NCBI GenBank assembly: GCA_049511415.1
Contig: JBEKYC010000041.1
Location: forward strand, 1 to 64,000
DNA: 64,000 bases
Reading direction: 5' to 3'
Source of the DNA: Bog-159 sp049511415
GTDB lineage: Bacteria; Acidobacteriota; Terriglobia; Bryobacterales; Bryobacteraceae
Shown here: piece after piece, positions 10,496 through 18,816 of the stretch
Numbering within the stretch: position 1 is the stretch's first letter
How the letters are laid out: each line of letters starts with the position of its first letter
Notes under the pieces: model-generated
Databases searched by the model: none
Told to the model about the DNA's origin: nothing
What the model saw: the letters and a program-made list of their open reading frames with translations, nothing else
Program-made: the position numbers and the translations under genes

Positions 10496-11764
10496 TTAAC
10501 CGGCCTTTTCTAATATTGTAAGACTGATTTTCTGGGAAAGCACCATCTCTTTGGTGACGAGGAACTCCCGGACCTTTTTGTAGGACGGCAAGTAATACAT
10601 CAGATCCAGCATCAGGTCCTCCAGGATCATACGCAGGCCGCGCGCACCAACCTTACGTTCCAGAGCCAGATCGGCGATCGCCTCCAAGGCATCGTCGCTG
10701 AATTTCAGCCGCACATTTTCGAACTCAAAAAGCTTTTGATACTGCCGGACGATGGCGTTTTTGGGCCGGGTCAGGATCTGGACCAAAGCGTCTTTGTCCA
10801 AGTCCTCGAGCACCGCGCTGACCGGCAAGCGTCCGATGAATTCGGGGATGAACCCGAACTTGATCAAATCCTGAGGCTGCGCCTGGCTCAGCAGGCTGAT
10901 GTCGCGGTGGCTGGAGATGCCGATGGTCTTGTTACTTTTATCTTCGTCCGGCAAAAAGCCCATGGATTTCTTGCCGATCCGCCGCCCGATCACCTTTTCG
11001 AGACCGACGAAAGCGCCGCCGCAGATGAACAGAATATTCGTGGTATCGACCGGCGTGAACTCCTGGTGCGGATGCTTGCGGCCACCCTGCGGCGGCACGT
11101 TCGCGATGGTTCCTTCCAGGATCTTGAGCAACGCCTGCTGCACGCCTTCACCCGATACGTCGCGGGTAATGGAAGGATTTTCGTCCTTGCGGCAGATCTT
11201 GTCGATCTCGTCAATATATATGATACCCTGCTGGCACCTTTGGACGTCTCCATCGGCCGACTGCAGGAGCTTCAGGATGATGTTCTCGACATCCTCGCCG
11301 ACGTAGCCCGCTTCGGTCAGGGTGGTGGCATCCACGATGGCGAACGGCACGTCCAGGATACGGGCCAAGGTCTGCGCCATCAAGGTCTTGCCGGTTCCCG
11401 TGGGACCGATCAGCAGGATGTTCGACTTGGAAAGCTCCACGTCCGAATTCCGCATCCGGTTCATGTGGATGCGTTTGCAGTGGTTATAAACGGCTACCGC
11501 CAGCTTCTTCTTGGTGGCTTCCTGGCCGATCACGTACTGATCGAGGTGCTCCTTCACTTCCAAGGGCTTGGGGATCTTGTGAGGCATCCCCGGAGCGGTT
11601 TCGACCTTGTCGTCGTCCAGAATCGAGTTACACACCGCGATACATTCATCGCAGATGTACGCCCGAGGGTAATCACTGGGGGATGAGATGAGCTTTCCGA
11701 CTACGTCTTGGCTTTTGTGGCAGAACGAGCATCGCAGGGCCTCATCGGATCCGGCACGCTTCAC
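10496..11764 (-). CDS. clpX: ATP-dependent Clp protease ATP-binding subunit ClpX
   Basis: A 422-residue AAA+ unfoldase that feeds substrates to ClpP. The N-terminal zinc-binding domain has CSFC and CDECIAVC; Walker A is GPTGTGKT, followed by the GYVGEDV pore loop and, near the C-terminus, GARGLRMILEDLMLDLMYYLP. The GTG at 11764 is chosen because AGGAGG lies 7 nt upstream; the ATG further upstream at 11785 would place that site inside the gene. Unusually, clpP does not precede it; the neighbouring genes towards tig are unrelated secreted proteins. Confidence 0.97.
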   Translation of the reverse strand: MKRAGSDEALRCSFCHKSQDVVGKLISSPSDYPRAYICDECIAVCNSILDDDKVETAPGMPHKIPKPLEVKEHLDQYVIGQEATKKKLAVAVYNHCKRIHMNRMRNSDVELSKSNILLIGPTGTGKTLMAQTLARILDVPFAIVDATTLTEAGYVGEDVENIILKLLQSADGDVQRCQQGIIYIDEIDKICRKDENPSITRDVSGEGVQQALLKILEGTIANVPPQGGRKHPHQEFTPVDTTNILFICGGAFVGLEKVIGRRIGKKSMGFLPDEDKSNKTIGISSHRDISLLSQAQPQDLIKFGFIPEFIGRLPVSAVLEDLDKDALVQILTRPKNAIVRQYQKLFEFENVRLKFSDDALEAIADLALERKVGARGLRMILEDLMLDLMYYLPSYKKVREFLVTKEMVLSQKISLTILEKAG

Positions 11765-11853
11765 GCAGTTGCCTCCTGAATCCACGGACGGTAGGCGTCC
11801 GGGGAGTGCGCTTCCCCCCGCAGGCTCCGGGGTTGAAGAACGGGTTCAATACC

Positions 11854-11883
11854 ATTATCACCTGAATTCCACGATTTAGGCAA
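11854..11883 (-). promoter_or_regulatory. Candidate sigma70-type promoter of clpX
   Basis: On the minus strand TTGCCT (11883-11878) and GATAAT (11859-11854) are separated by 18 nt, about 90 nt upstream of the clpX GTG. This suggests that clpX has its own promoter here rather than being read through from tig, which fits the loss of the tig-clpP-clpX linkage. Prediction by eye only. Confidence 0.45.
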
Positions 11884-12054
11884 TGTGCTTGGCGGCGGCA
11901 AAAAGTACTGGCGGGTTTAGGGGCGCGCTCGGCGGGCCGGGGCGGGGGCCTGGGGCTGGAGGTTGGGGTCTTGCCTCGCCCGTCATAGCCGGACGAACAA
12001 AAGGGGCTCGCTGCGCGTGCCGGGGCTGGGGTCTAACCTTCGCTCGGCACGATC

Positions 12055-12219
12055 TTCGCCAGCTTCAATCCGCCCAGCGGTGCGGTGGAAACGCCGGTCA
12101 CGCTGACCGGAACCGGACTCATGCAGACCGTTGGCCAATGGTTGTGTTCTCCGAAGGCCTGGAGTCCGCGGATGGCCAGCGCGTGTTGGCTGCGGGCAGA
12201 ATTGCCACCCCACGACTGA
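12055..12219 (+). pseudogene. Fragment of an IPT/TIG-domain gene
   Basis: Bases 12055-12129 match 15949-16023 in the GloVer-IPT gene downstream: 66 of 75 bases are identical and the frame is kept (FASFNPPSG...TPV.LTGTGL..QT). After 12129 the similarity stops; the frame runs on without recognisable domain to a TGA at 12217-12219. There is no start codon or upstream domain, so this is a remnant, probably of a former neighbouring paralogue. It is the only coding trace in the 469-base gap 11765-12233; the rest (11884-12053) is G-rich with short GGGGCTGG-type repeats and shows nothing else. Confidence 0.65.
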
Positions 12220-12233
12220 GGATTTGGTTACAG

Positions 12234-14345
12234 CTACGGATTCTCCATCATCCACGCGTTGAAATCGTAGGTCTGCGCTTGAAACGCCAGGTACTTGCCA
12301 TCCGGAGACGGAACCGGCCACGCAGGCCATTGGGCGCGATCGTTACGGCTCAGGAGACTTACCTTGCCCGCGGTTGTGACGTGTAATAAGTCGAACGTGG
12401 AGGAGGTCACGAAGAAGCCCCCACCATCCGCCGTCCAGGCTATGTAATCGGTGTTCCACTGCTCCGCAACCGGGATTTCATGCCATGTTCCATTCACTAA
12501 GGTCATTATCTTATTGCCGGCGCCCACCACCGCCAGGCGCGAACCTTCCGGTGAAACATCCCAGGCCCAGGAATCCATCCGGGGAGCCCAGCGGTCGGTC
12601 CTTCCCAGCAGACGCCCTTTCCCCCTCACAGGGTCCAGCGCGTAGAACAGCAACTCGCGCCCTTGCTTCTGGCTCAATACGCAGGATCCGGCTTTTAGGG
12701 GACATCGATAGTCGAAGCTCGTCGCGGCCGGGAGTTCGAGCACTTGCTCGGGTGATCCGCCGCCCACTGGCATGCGCATGAGGCGCTGGGGCGCGGAATC
12801 CGGCTGGGACGCGGAATTTGATCGGTCCTGGTATAGAATCCAGGATCCATCCGGGGTTGGCAATACATCCCGCGGCTGATCTCCGGGTAGTTGCACTACC
12901 GCTTGGGCCTGGCTTTCGTTGGGAACCTGCTTGAAAACCTCCGGCTTGCCATTGCGATCGGATGTAAAGAGGATGTCCCGGCTGTCCCGCGTCCAGGAGT
13001 CGGGGGTGCTGCCGAGGCCCCGATTGTCGAGCGTCAAGCGGCGGGGCGAGGCGATGATGCTGCCATCGCTGCCCAGTTCCCCCACATACACATCAAGCTG
13101 GATGCGGCTCTTCAGGAATGCCAGGCGCTTTCCGTCGGCGGTGAGTGTCAGGCAATTTGGGTAGAAGTCCGCCCACTGCGCCAGCCGCGCGAGTTTGCCG
13201 GCAGCTTCGCCCGTTCGAGCCTCTACCGGGATGGCCCAAATGCTGTATCCATAGCGTGTCAATTGGGTTCCAGCTCGGTCGCTGGCGGGAAAGAAGAGGC
13301 GCCCGTCCCGCGACCAGCTTAGGCAGCCCCGGCCGTTCATGCAGAATAAGGAGGTCGATGGGGGCAAGCTCGCCCCAGGGACAATGATGTGGGCTGGCCC
13401 GCCGCCCGCCGGCCGGATTTCGATCGCCGCGGAACGGTCAAACTGCCCGCCCTCGGTTTTACTTTCGCGACCCCGCAGGTAAGCGATCCAGCGGCCGTCG
13501 GGCGACCAGATGGGGCTGAGGGCCTTTTCTCCATCCACCGCGTCGACGAGCTTTCGCGGCGATTCGCCACTGACACCGGAAACCCACAGATCCTTTCCAC
13601 GCAGCTGGGGATCGCCGTTCTGAAAAGCGATGGACCGCCCGTCCGGCGAGACGGCCGGCCAAAGGCCGGCGCGCTGGATGAGGCGCGGGGGAGCTTGGCC
13701 CACCGTCGTGATGGCCCAAATGTCGTATTGTCCGGCAGCGCGTACGCCGGCGATGAGTTTGCCGCCATCCGGGAACCAGCGGAGCCCGGTAATGTTACCG
13801 ATCCACGCCGGCGGCACGGCAATCGGATGGGTTTCGCCGGAATCGATGGAACGCACCCACAGCCCCGTCCGATCCAGGAAGGCCAGATACTTGCCGTTCG
13901 GGGAAATTGCGGCACCCACCACCCAGTTCTCGGTCGGATTGGCAGTGAGTTGGCGCGCGACGATCTCGGGCGGGTTGCGCTGCCGCCCACGGGTCCATTG
14001 GTACGCCGCGATGACCGCGCCAAAGAGGGCCAGCACTGCCAGCAGCGCTATTGGGGTGAACCTGCGCCTACGGGGCCGAGGCTGGGTGGATATGACTGCC
14101 GGTGGCACTGCACCAGTATTCGGCTCGCCAGCCTCCAACCATTGACTCAGCTCACCGGTGTACGCAAATACTCTGCCACGCCCGCTTCCAGGCATCCGAT
14201 GAACCGGCAGTCCTCGCTCGGACTCCCAGCGCCTAACGGTCCGTTCGCCGGAGCGCAGAAACTCGGCAATCTCCTTCCAGGAATCCAAACGCCGGTTCGA
14301 TTCCGGAGGGCGGTTGATGGGCTGAGGATAGCGTTTCGGTCCCAT
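12234..14345 (-). CDS. Membrane-anchored HTH regulator with PD40 beta-propeller
   Basis: A 703-residue protein of three parts. Residues 18-70 (LDSWKEIAEFLRSGERTVRRWE...LPVHR, ending GELSQWLEAG) look like an excisionase/MerR-type helix-turn-helix. A basic stretch PRPRRRR precedes one membrane helix at about 97-115. Residues 120-703 are a TolB/WD40-like propeller with many SPDGR turns, expected in the periplasm. This fits a one-component, membrane-bound transcription factor (the CadC/ToxR plan) that senses an extracytoplasmic ligand. It is divergent from the secreted GloVer-IPT gene, whose upstream region holds two direct repeats. The DNA target and ligand are unknown. Confidence 0.8.
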   Translation of the reverse strand: MGPKRYPQPINRPPESNRRLDSWKEIAEFLRSGERTVRRWESERGLPVHRMPGSGRGRVFAYTGELSQWLEAGEPNTGAVPPAVISTQPRPRRRRFTPIALLAVLALFGAVIAAYQWTRGRQRNPPEIVARQLTANPTENWVVGAAISPNGKYLAFLDRTGLWVRSIDSGETHPIAVPPAWIGNITGLRWFPDGGKLIAGVRAAGQYDIWAITTVGQAPPRLIQRAGLWPAVSPDGRSIAFQNGDPQLRGKDLWVSGVSGESPRKLVDAVDGEKALSPIWSPDGRWIAYLRGRESKTEGGQFDRSAAIEIRPAGGGPAHIIVPGASLPPSTSLFCMNGRGCLSWSRDGRLFFPASDRAGTQLTRYGYSIWAIPVEARTGEAAGKLARLAQWADFYPNCLTLTADGKRLAFLKSRIQLDVYVGELGSDGSIIASPRRLTLDNRGLGSTPDSWTRDSRDILFTSDRNGKPEVFKQVPNESQAQAVVQLPGDQPRDVLPTPDGSWILYQDRSNSASQPDSAPQRLMRMPVGGGSPEQVLELPAATSFDYRCPLKAGSCVLSQKQGRELLFYALDPVRGKGRLLGRTDRWAPRMDSWAWDVSPEGSRLAVVGAGNKIMTLVNGTWHEIPVAEQWNTDYIAWTADGGGFFVTSSTFDLLHVTTAGKVSLLSRNDRAQWPAWPVPSPDGKYLAFQAQTYDFNAWMMENP

Positions 14346-14402
14346 TGGCCGGGAATGGCCTCTCGTGGCCGCTTATGACCCTTTAACCCAAACGGCAACT
14401 CC

Positions 14403-14453
14403 GCTCATTATAAACGAGGACTTCGCGACAGGCTCATTATGAACGCGGAACTT
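14403..14453 (+). promoter_or_regulatory. Paired direct repeats in the divergent control region (possible operator)
   Basis: Two near-identical repeats, GCTCATTATAAACG (from 14403, continuing AGGACTT) and GCTCATTATGAACG (from 14432, continuing CGGAACTT), start 29 nt apart between the HTH-PD40 gene and the GloVer-IPT gene. The spacing is close to three helical turns, which suits a protein binding one face of the DNA. A related 14-mer occurs inverted at 22024-22037 within a palindromic repeat, so a repeat-element origin is the alternative. The rest of 14346-14520 holds only the AAGGAGAT ribosome-binding site before 14521. Confidence 0.45.
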
Positions 14454-14520
14454 GGCGGTGCGTGTTGGTCATGAGGGTACCGTTACTGCGGCGATCGCGG
14501 AATGAAGGAGATCAATTCGA

Positions 14521-16182
14521 ATGAATAGTTTTTTTCGCATAGAGGCGGCAGTTGTGGCCGCGATGATCGTACTCACCCTCGCCGGGGCAGCCATCCCGGC
14601 GCAGGCCCAAACCCCCACCACACTTTACGATTTCCCTGGCGGTAATACCGGGTTTTCAGATCCGCAGGCTTGGGCAACTGCCCAGGGGCGCGATGGCAAC
14701 TTGTACTCCACGTCCGTTTCCGGGGGCACTCTTGGGTACGGCACGTTATTCCAGGCTACACCCTCGGGAACGGTGAATATCTTTGCCAGCATTGGTTATT
14801 TCGTGATCAGCGGTGCGACGCTGGGTACCGATGGGAGCTTCTATGGCACAAACCAGGATGGCGGCGCCGGCGGTAATTGCGGGTTCGCCGGCTGCGGACA
14901 GGTGTACAAGGTAACGCCAGCGGGCGTCGAGACCATACTTCACAGCTTCACGAATACCGGTGACGGGTCCGATCCCCACTCGGCGCCGATAGAGGACACG
15001 AACGGCACCTTTTATGGGACGACACCGACCGAAAATAACGGTAGCAACAGTACGGTGTACACGATCACCCCTAGCGGGACGTTCACCACAATCCATACGT
15101 TCACCGGCGCCGACGGCCAGAACGTCACCGCGCCCCTGGTACAGGGCACCAATGGAGATTTCTATGGCGACACCGTTGCCGGAGGAACGAGCAACGACGG
15201 AGTTATCTTCAAAATGACCCCGTCCGGCGCCGTGACCGTGCTCCACAGCTTCGCGGGTACCGACGGGTCCGCGGCTTACTATGCCCTGATCCAAGCCAAC
15301 GACGGCAACTTCTACGGCACTACCTATACGGGGGGTAGCATCGGCAACGGAGTTGTCTTCAAAATTACGCCGGGCGGTGACTACAGCGTTGTCCACAATC
15401 TTAATCTATCTAATGGAGATGGGGACGGCCCCAGCTCCAGCCTGATACAGGGTTCGAATGGGCTGTTGTATGGCGTGACAGGATCCGTAAACTCCGGAAA
15501 CTATGGAACGATTTATAGCGTGGATATAACCACCGGGGTTTTCACTACGCTCTACAGTTTTGCGGGCACCACGGACGGCGACAATCCGCAGTCCCCTTTG
15601 AGACAACACACCAACGGCCTGCTCTATGGCTTCACCGTCAGCGGCGGCGACCTCAGCGAATGCTCCGGTCATGGCTGCGGCGTTTTCTTCAGCCTGGACG
15701 TCGGCGCGCCGGCGTTTGCCAGTCTGGTGTCCACGTCCGGCAAAGAGGGCGCCCATATCGGCATTCTCGGCCAAGGCTTCAGCAGCTCTTCGGTGGTCGA
15801 GTTCGACGGAGTAACGGCTTCTTTCACTCGCCAAGGCACAACCTTTATCAGCGCCACGGTGCCCGCCGGAGCCCTGACCGGAGAGGTAACCGTGACCACT
15901 GGCGCGACCACGCTGACCAGTAACGATACGTTTCGCGTCACGCCGACCTTCGCCAGCTTCAATCCGCCTAGCGGTCCGGTGGGAACGCCGGTCGTGCTGA
16001 CTGGAACCGGACTTACCCAGACCACCAAAGTGACGTTTGGCGGAGTGGCGGCGACTACCTTTACGGTGAATTCCGACACGCAGGTAACCGCCGACGTACC
16101 CACGCGCGCGGTAACCGGGAAGATCGAAATCACGACCAAGGGAGGACACGTATCGAGTACTTCGAGCTTCACGGTCAACTAG
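14521..16182 (+). CDS. Secreted GloVer tandem-repeat protein with C-terminal IPT/TIG domains
   Basis: A 553-residue protein with signal peptide MNSFFRIEAA...AAIPAQAQ. Residues 35-395 hold about eight repeats of roughly 45 residues, each with the pattern G-S/T-D-G-x-F/L-Y-G-T-T...G-x-G-T/V-V-F-K-I/M-TPSG..T.LHSF, the choice-of-anchor GloVer repeat. Residues about 400-553 form two IPT/TIG immunoglobulin-like domains (GKEGAHIGILGQGFSSSSVVEFDG; GPVGTPVVLTGTGL...KVTFGG). Such proteins are exported and may bind surface glycans or matrix; no enzyme motif is visible. The start has AAGGAGAT 9 nt upstream. A piece of its last domain is duplicated at 12055-12129. Confidence 0.85.
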   Translation: MNSFFRIEAAVVAAMIVLTLAGAAIPAQAQTPTTLYDFPGGNTGFSDPQAWATAQGRDGNLYSTSVSGGTLGYGTLFQATPSGTVNIFASIGYFVISGATLGTDGSFYGTNQDGGAGGNCGFAGCGQVYKVTPAGVETILHSFTNTGDGSDPHSAPIEDTNGTFYGTTPTENNGSNSTVYTITPSGTFTTIHTFTGADGQNVTAPLVQGTNGDFYGDTVAGGTSNDGVIFKMTPSGAVTVLHSFAGTDGSAAYYALIQANDGNFYGTTYTGGSIGNGVVFKITPGGDYSVVHNLNLSNGDGDGPSSSLIQGSNGLLYGVTGSVNSGNYGTIYSVDITTGVFTTLYSFAGTTDGDNPQSPLRQHTNGLLYGFTVSGGDLSECSGHGCGVFFSLDVGAPAFASLVSTSGKEGAHIGILGQGFSSSSVVEFDGVTASFTRQGTTFISATVPAGALTGEVTVTTGATTLTSNDTFRVTPTFASFNPPSGPVGTPVVLTGTGLTQTTKVTFGGVAATTFTVNSDTQVTADVPTRAVTGKIEITTKGGHVSSTSSFTVN

Positions 16183-16218
16183 CGGGCGGGTTGAGGAATC
16201 CGCCACGCGGAGCCCGGC

Positions 16219-16584
16219 TTATTGCTTCACACGTTTGGCGGTCAGATCGAGGCTTTGCGTGAACGAGGGGATTTCCACTTTGAAGTTGATGGTATCGGCG
16301 TCGGCCACTTTGCCTTTGTAGTTGACCTTGGTTTCCTGGCCGCCCAGGTTCGCCGTGATGCTGAAGGAGACCTCGTCGCCATCCACTTTGCCGTCTTCCA
16401 GGGTGGACTTGCCCAAGTTGTTGCTGGTGGTCTCGCCGGTGAGCTTGTGACCATCGACCTTGAAAACGAACGTCCGCTCGATGGTGCCGTTGGGCGTTTC
16501 GGCGCTCCCCTTCCAGTTACCGCTAATATCGGCGGCGGATGCCGTCAGGGCAAATGCCGCCATCAAAAGCCATAGCCATTTCAT
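16219..16584 (-). CDS. Small secreted beta-rich protein of unknown function
   Basis: A 121-residue protein with a signal peptide (MKWLWLLMAAFALTASA) followed by DISGNWKGSAETPNGTIERTF, a pattern seen in short acidobacterial exported proteins that probably fold as a lipocalin-like barrel. The remainder alternates polar and hydrophobic residues with several Gly-x-Val strands. ATG at 16584 is chosen over GTG at 16593 because GGAG lies 8 nt before it. It directly follows tig (5 nt gap) and is probably transcribed with it. No function is assigned. Confidence 0.75.
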   Translation of the reverse strand: MKWLWLLMAAFALTASAADISGNWKGSAETPNGTIERTFVFKVDGHKLTGETTSNNLGKSTLEDGKVDGDEVSFSITANLGGQETKVNYKGKVADADTINFKVEIPSFTQSLDLTAKRVKQ

Positions 16585-16589
16585 GGTAA

Positions 16590-17855
16590 TCACTCCTCTG
16601 TTTTGCCTGCGTGCTCGAACAAGAAATTGAGCGTCTTGTCGGTTTGAATATGTGAGGCGATGCGGCCCAGGGTGCCATCCTTTTCGAAGCGCAGGCGCGC
16701 GGCGGCGAACGGCTCGCGATTCTGGCGTGCGATACGTTCCACTTCGCGATCCACCTCCTCGCGCGTGGGGGCGATGGCTTCGTGCTCCGCGATGCGGCCC
16801 AGCAGCATGGAAGCTTTCACTTCGCGCACGGCTTTATCCTGCTGGCTCTCCTTGACCTTTTTCCAGTCGAGCTTCAGAGACTTGGGATCGAGGCCCTGTT
16901 CGGCGAGCGCGCGTATCCGCTGTTCCGTACGGTTTTTGATCTGCTGGTCGACGAATGCCTCGGGGACCGGAAAATCGTGCAAGTCGACGAGTTTGTCTAC
17001 CAGCTTGTTCTTGGCCTCTTCCTGCGCGGCAAACTGGCGCTGCGCGAATAACGACTTGCGCACGGCCTCGCGCAGTTCGTCCACTGTGCGGTAGTCGCCA
17101 AGATCCTGGGCGAACTCGTCGTTGATCTCGGGCAGTTCTTTGCGGCGGACGGCTTTCACTTGCGCGCGGAAGCGGACGGTCTTGCCGGCGAGTTTGGCCT
17201 GGCCGTAATCTTCGGGATAGTGTACGTCGAATTCCTTCTCCTCGCCGGGGTTCATGCCGCGGAGTTGCTCGGTGAAATCCTCCATGGTGTCGCCGCCGCC
17301 GATTTCCAGGGTCATTTCATCCTGCTTGACTGCCGGACCATCCACGCCGCTGAGGCTTTCGAGGGAGAAGGCGGCAAAATCGCCGTCCTGAAGGGGGCGC
17401 GGGTCTTCGTTCACGAACTCGGCCTTCTGCTGGCGCAGCTCTTCGATGCGCCCGCTTACGTCTTCGTCGGTGATTTGCGGATCGTGATAAGGCACGCTCA
17501 GGCCCTTGTAATCCTGCAATTCGATTTGCGGCACCACTTCGAATTCGGCTTTGAAGCGCAGCGGCTCGCCGGGATCCATGTGGACCTCGGTGATGTCGGG
17601 CTTGCCGACCCACTTGAGGTCTTCGGCTTCCATGCGGTTTTGCAGGAATTTCGGGATCAGGGCTTCGAGCACCTGTTCGCGGATCTCGCCGCCGAACTGC
17701 TGGCGGATGATCCCGGCGGGAGCTTTGCCAGGCCGGAAACCTTTCAGTTTGGCGCGCTGTTGCACCTTGGCGACGGCGCGGCCGGTTTCGGCTTCCACTT
17801 CCTCAACGGGCACAGTGATTTCCAGCGAGTGCTTACAACCTTCTACTAAAGCCAA
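16590..17855 (-). CDS. tig: Trigger factor
   Basis: A 421-residue ribosome-associated chaperone. The N-terminal ribosome-binding domain carries the signature GFRPGKAP (about 39-46); the PPIase domain spans about 155-245 (LQDGDFAAFSLE...MNPGEEKEFDVHYPEDYGQAKLAGKTVRFRAQVK), and a long helical C-terminal domain follows. In many bacteria tig, clpP and clpX are adjacent; here clpX lies 4.8 kb away behind inserted genes and clpP is not seen. Confidence 0.96.
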   Translation of the reverse strand: MALVEGCKHSLEITVPVEEVEAETGRAVAKVQQRAKLKGFRPGKAPAGIIRQQFGGEIREQVLEALIPKFLQNRMEAEDLKWVGKPDITEVHMDPGEPLRFKAEFEVVPQIELQDYKGLSVPYHDPQITDEDVSGRIEELRQQKAEFVNEDPRPLQDGDFAAFSLESLSGVDGPAVKQDEMTLEIGGGDTMEDFTEQLRGMNPGEEKEFDVHYPEDYGQAKLAGKTVRFRAQVKAVRRKELPEINDEFAQDLGDYRTVDELREAVRKSLFAQRQFAAQEEAKNKLVDKLVDLHDFPVPEAFVDQQIKNRTEQRIRALAEQGLDPKSLKLDWKKVKESQQDKAVREVKASMLLGRIAEHEAIAPTREEVDREVERIARQNREPFAAARLRFEKDGTLGRIASHIQTDKTLNFLFEHAGKTEE

Positions 17856-17941
17856 TGAGATCTACCTCGGAATCGGACTAAGAACTTATCATAGCGCGCT
17901 TCGCGCGGGTGCTTCGAGTCACAGGATCCAAACCGTAAAGG

Positions 17942-17971
17942 CCACAGATGAACACGGATGAACACAGATAA
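17942..17971. repeat. ACAGATGA-type short repeat
   Basis: Three imperfect 10-bp units (ACAGATGA, ACACGGATGA, ACACAGATAA) in the 139-nt gap between tig and the YfcE-like gene. Very similar CACAGATGAACAC strings are scattered through intergenic DNA of many bacteria. No promoter or hairpin stands out in the rest of the gap. Confidence 0.55.
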
Positions 17972-17994
17972 GCAACCCGCACTTCGATCGACGG

Positions 17995-18465
17995 TTATTT
18001 CGCGGGCGGGCTCAAGTGGATGAACTCGATCCGCCAGGGTTCTCGATCCGTGTCGAGCCGAACGACCGTGATGGGGAGTTTGAAGCGGCGCGGTCCGGCG
18101 CTGCCGGGATTGATATACAGGACGCCGTTGCGCGCCGAGCTTTTCGGTTCGTGCGAGTGTCCGCTGACGACGGCGGCGAAGCCGGCCGCGGCGGGATCGA
18201 GATCAAGTTCGTTCAGGTCGTGGAGCACATAGATCAGGGCATCGCCGGTTTGGGCAACCGCGGTTTTGGGCAGCGCGTCGGCCCACGGGTCTTTGTCCAC
18301 GTTGCCGCGCACCGCGACAACCGGGGCGATGGCCCTCAGCGCGTCCAATATCTCGGGCTTGCCGACATCACCGGCATGGATGACCAGATCCGAGCCGGCC
18401 AGCGCGTTCAGTGCTTCCGGGCGGAGTAAGCCGTGCGTGTCGGAGATCAGTCCCACTATGGCCAT
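17995..18465 (-). CDS. YfcE/MJ0936-type metallophosphoesterase
   Basis: A 156-residue single-domain calcineurin-like phosphoesterase. The metal ligands are visible in order: SDTHG near the N-terminus, HAGDVG, VRGNVD (GNxD), then VSGHSHEP (GHxH). Length and motif spacing match the YfcE family, which hydrolyses phosphodiesters in vitro; the natural substrate is usually unknown. The next gene on the plus strand starts 26 nt away, divergently. Confidence 0.9.
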   Translation of the reverse strand: MAIVGLISDTHGLLRPEALNALAGSDLVIHAGDVGKPEILDALRAIAPVVAVRGNVDKDPWADALPKTAVAQTGDALIYVLHDLNELDLDPAAAGFAAVVSGHSHEPKSSARNGVLYINPGSAGPRRFKLPITVVRLDTDREPWRIEFIHLSPPAK

Positions 18466-18490
18466 AGAACGCCGGATGGGTCATACCTGA

Positions 18491-18805
18491 GTGAGCATGA
18501 CCGTCGCCCATATCGCGATCCCGGAGGCGAAGATAATGGAGCTTTGCCGCCGTAAGCACATTCGGAAGCTGGCGCTGTTCGGTTCCGTGCCGACCGATCG
18601 CTTCTCCAATGATAGCGATATCGATGTGTTGGTAGAGTTCTGGCCGCGCGAGCGGGTGGGGTTCTTCCGCTTGGCGGACATTCAGAATGAACTAAGCCGG
18701 CTTTTTGAGGGGCGCGCCATGGACTTGAGAACCCCCATGGACCTGAGCCGGCATTTCCGCGAGGAAGTTGTCCGGGACGCTTCAGTCGTCTATGCCGAGC
18801 CCTGA
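18491..18805 (+). CDS. Minimal nucleotidyltransferase (MNT type), apparently without its HEPN partner
   Basis: A 104-residue nucleotidyltransferase. The active-site pattern is FGSVPTDRFSNDSDIDVLVEF with Gly31-Ser32 and Asp43/Asp45, and a third Asp in AMDLRTPMDL. In MNT-HEPN systems this protein is the antitoxin that AMPylates a HEPN RNase encoded immediately downstream with a short overlap. Here an overlapping ATG at 18792 starts MPSPDAIRF, similar to the start of HEPN partners, but the frame shows no HEPN domain and runs into pyrF. It may be an orphan antitoxin. Confidence 0.83.
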   Translation: MSMTVAHIAIPEAKIMELCRRKHIRKLALFGSVPTDRFSNDSDIDVLVEFWPRERVGFFRLADIQNELSRLFEGRAMDLRTPMDLSRHFREEVVRDASVVYAEP

Positions 18806-18816
18806 TGCCATCCGTT

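Noticed and set aside
11883..12386. Plus-strand 167-residue open frame
   Set aside because: Low-complexity Gly/Arg-rich product that runs into the end of the HTH-PD40 gene; only the IPT fragment in another frame has similarity to anything.
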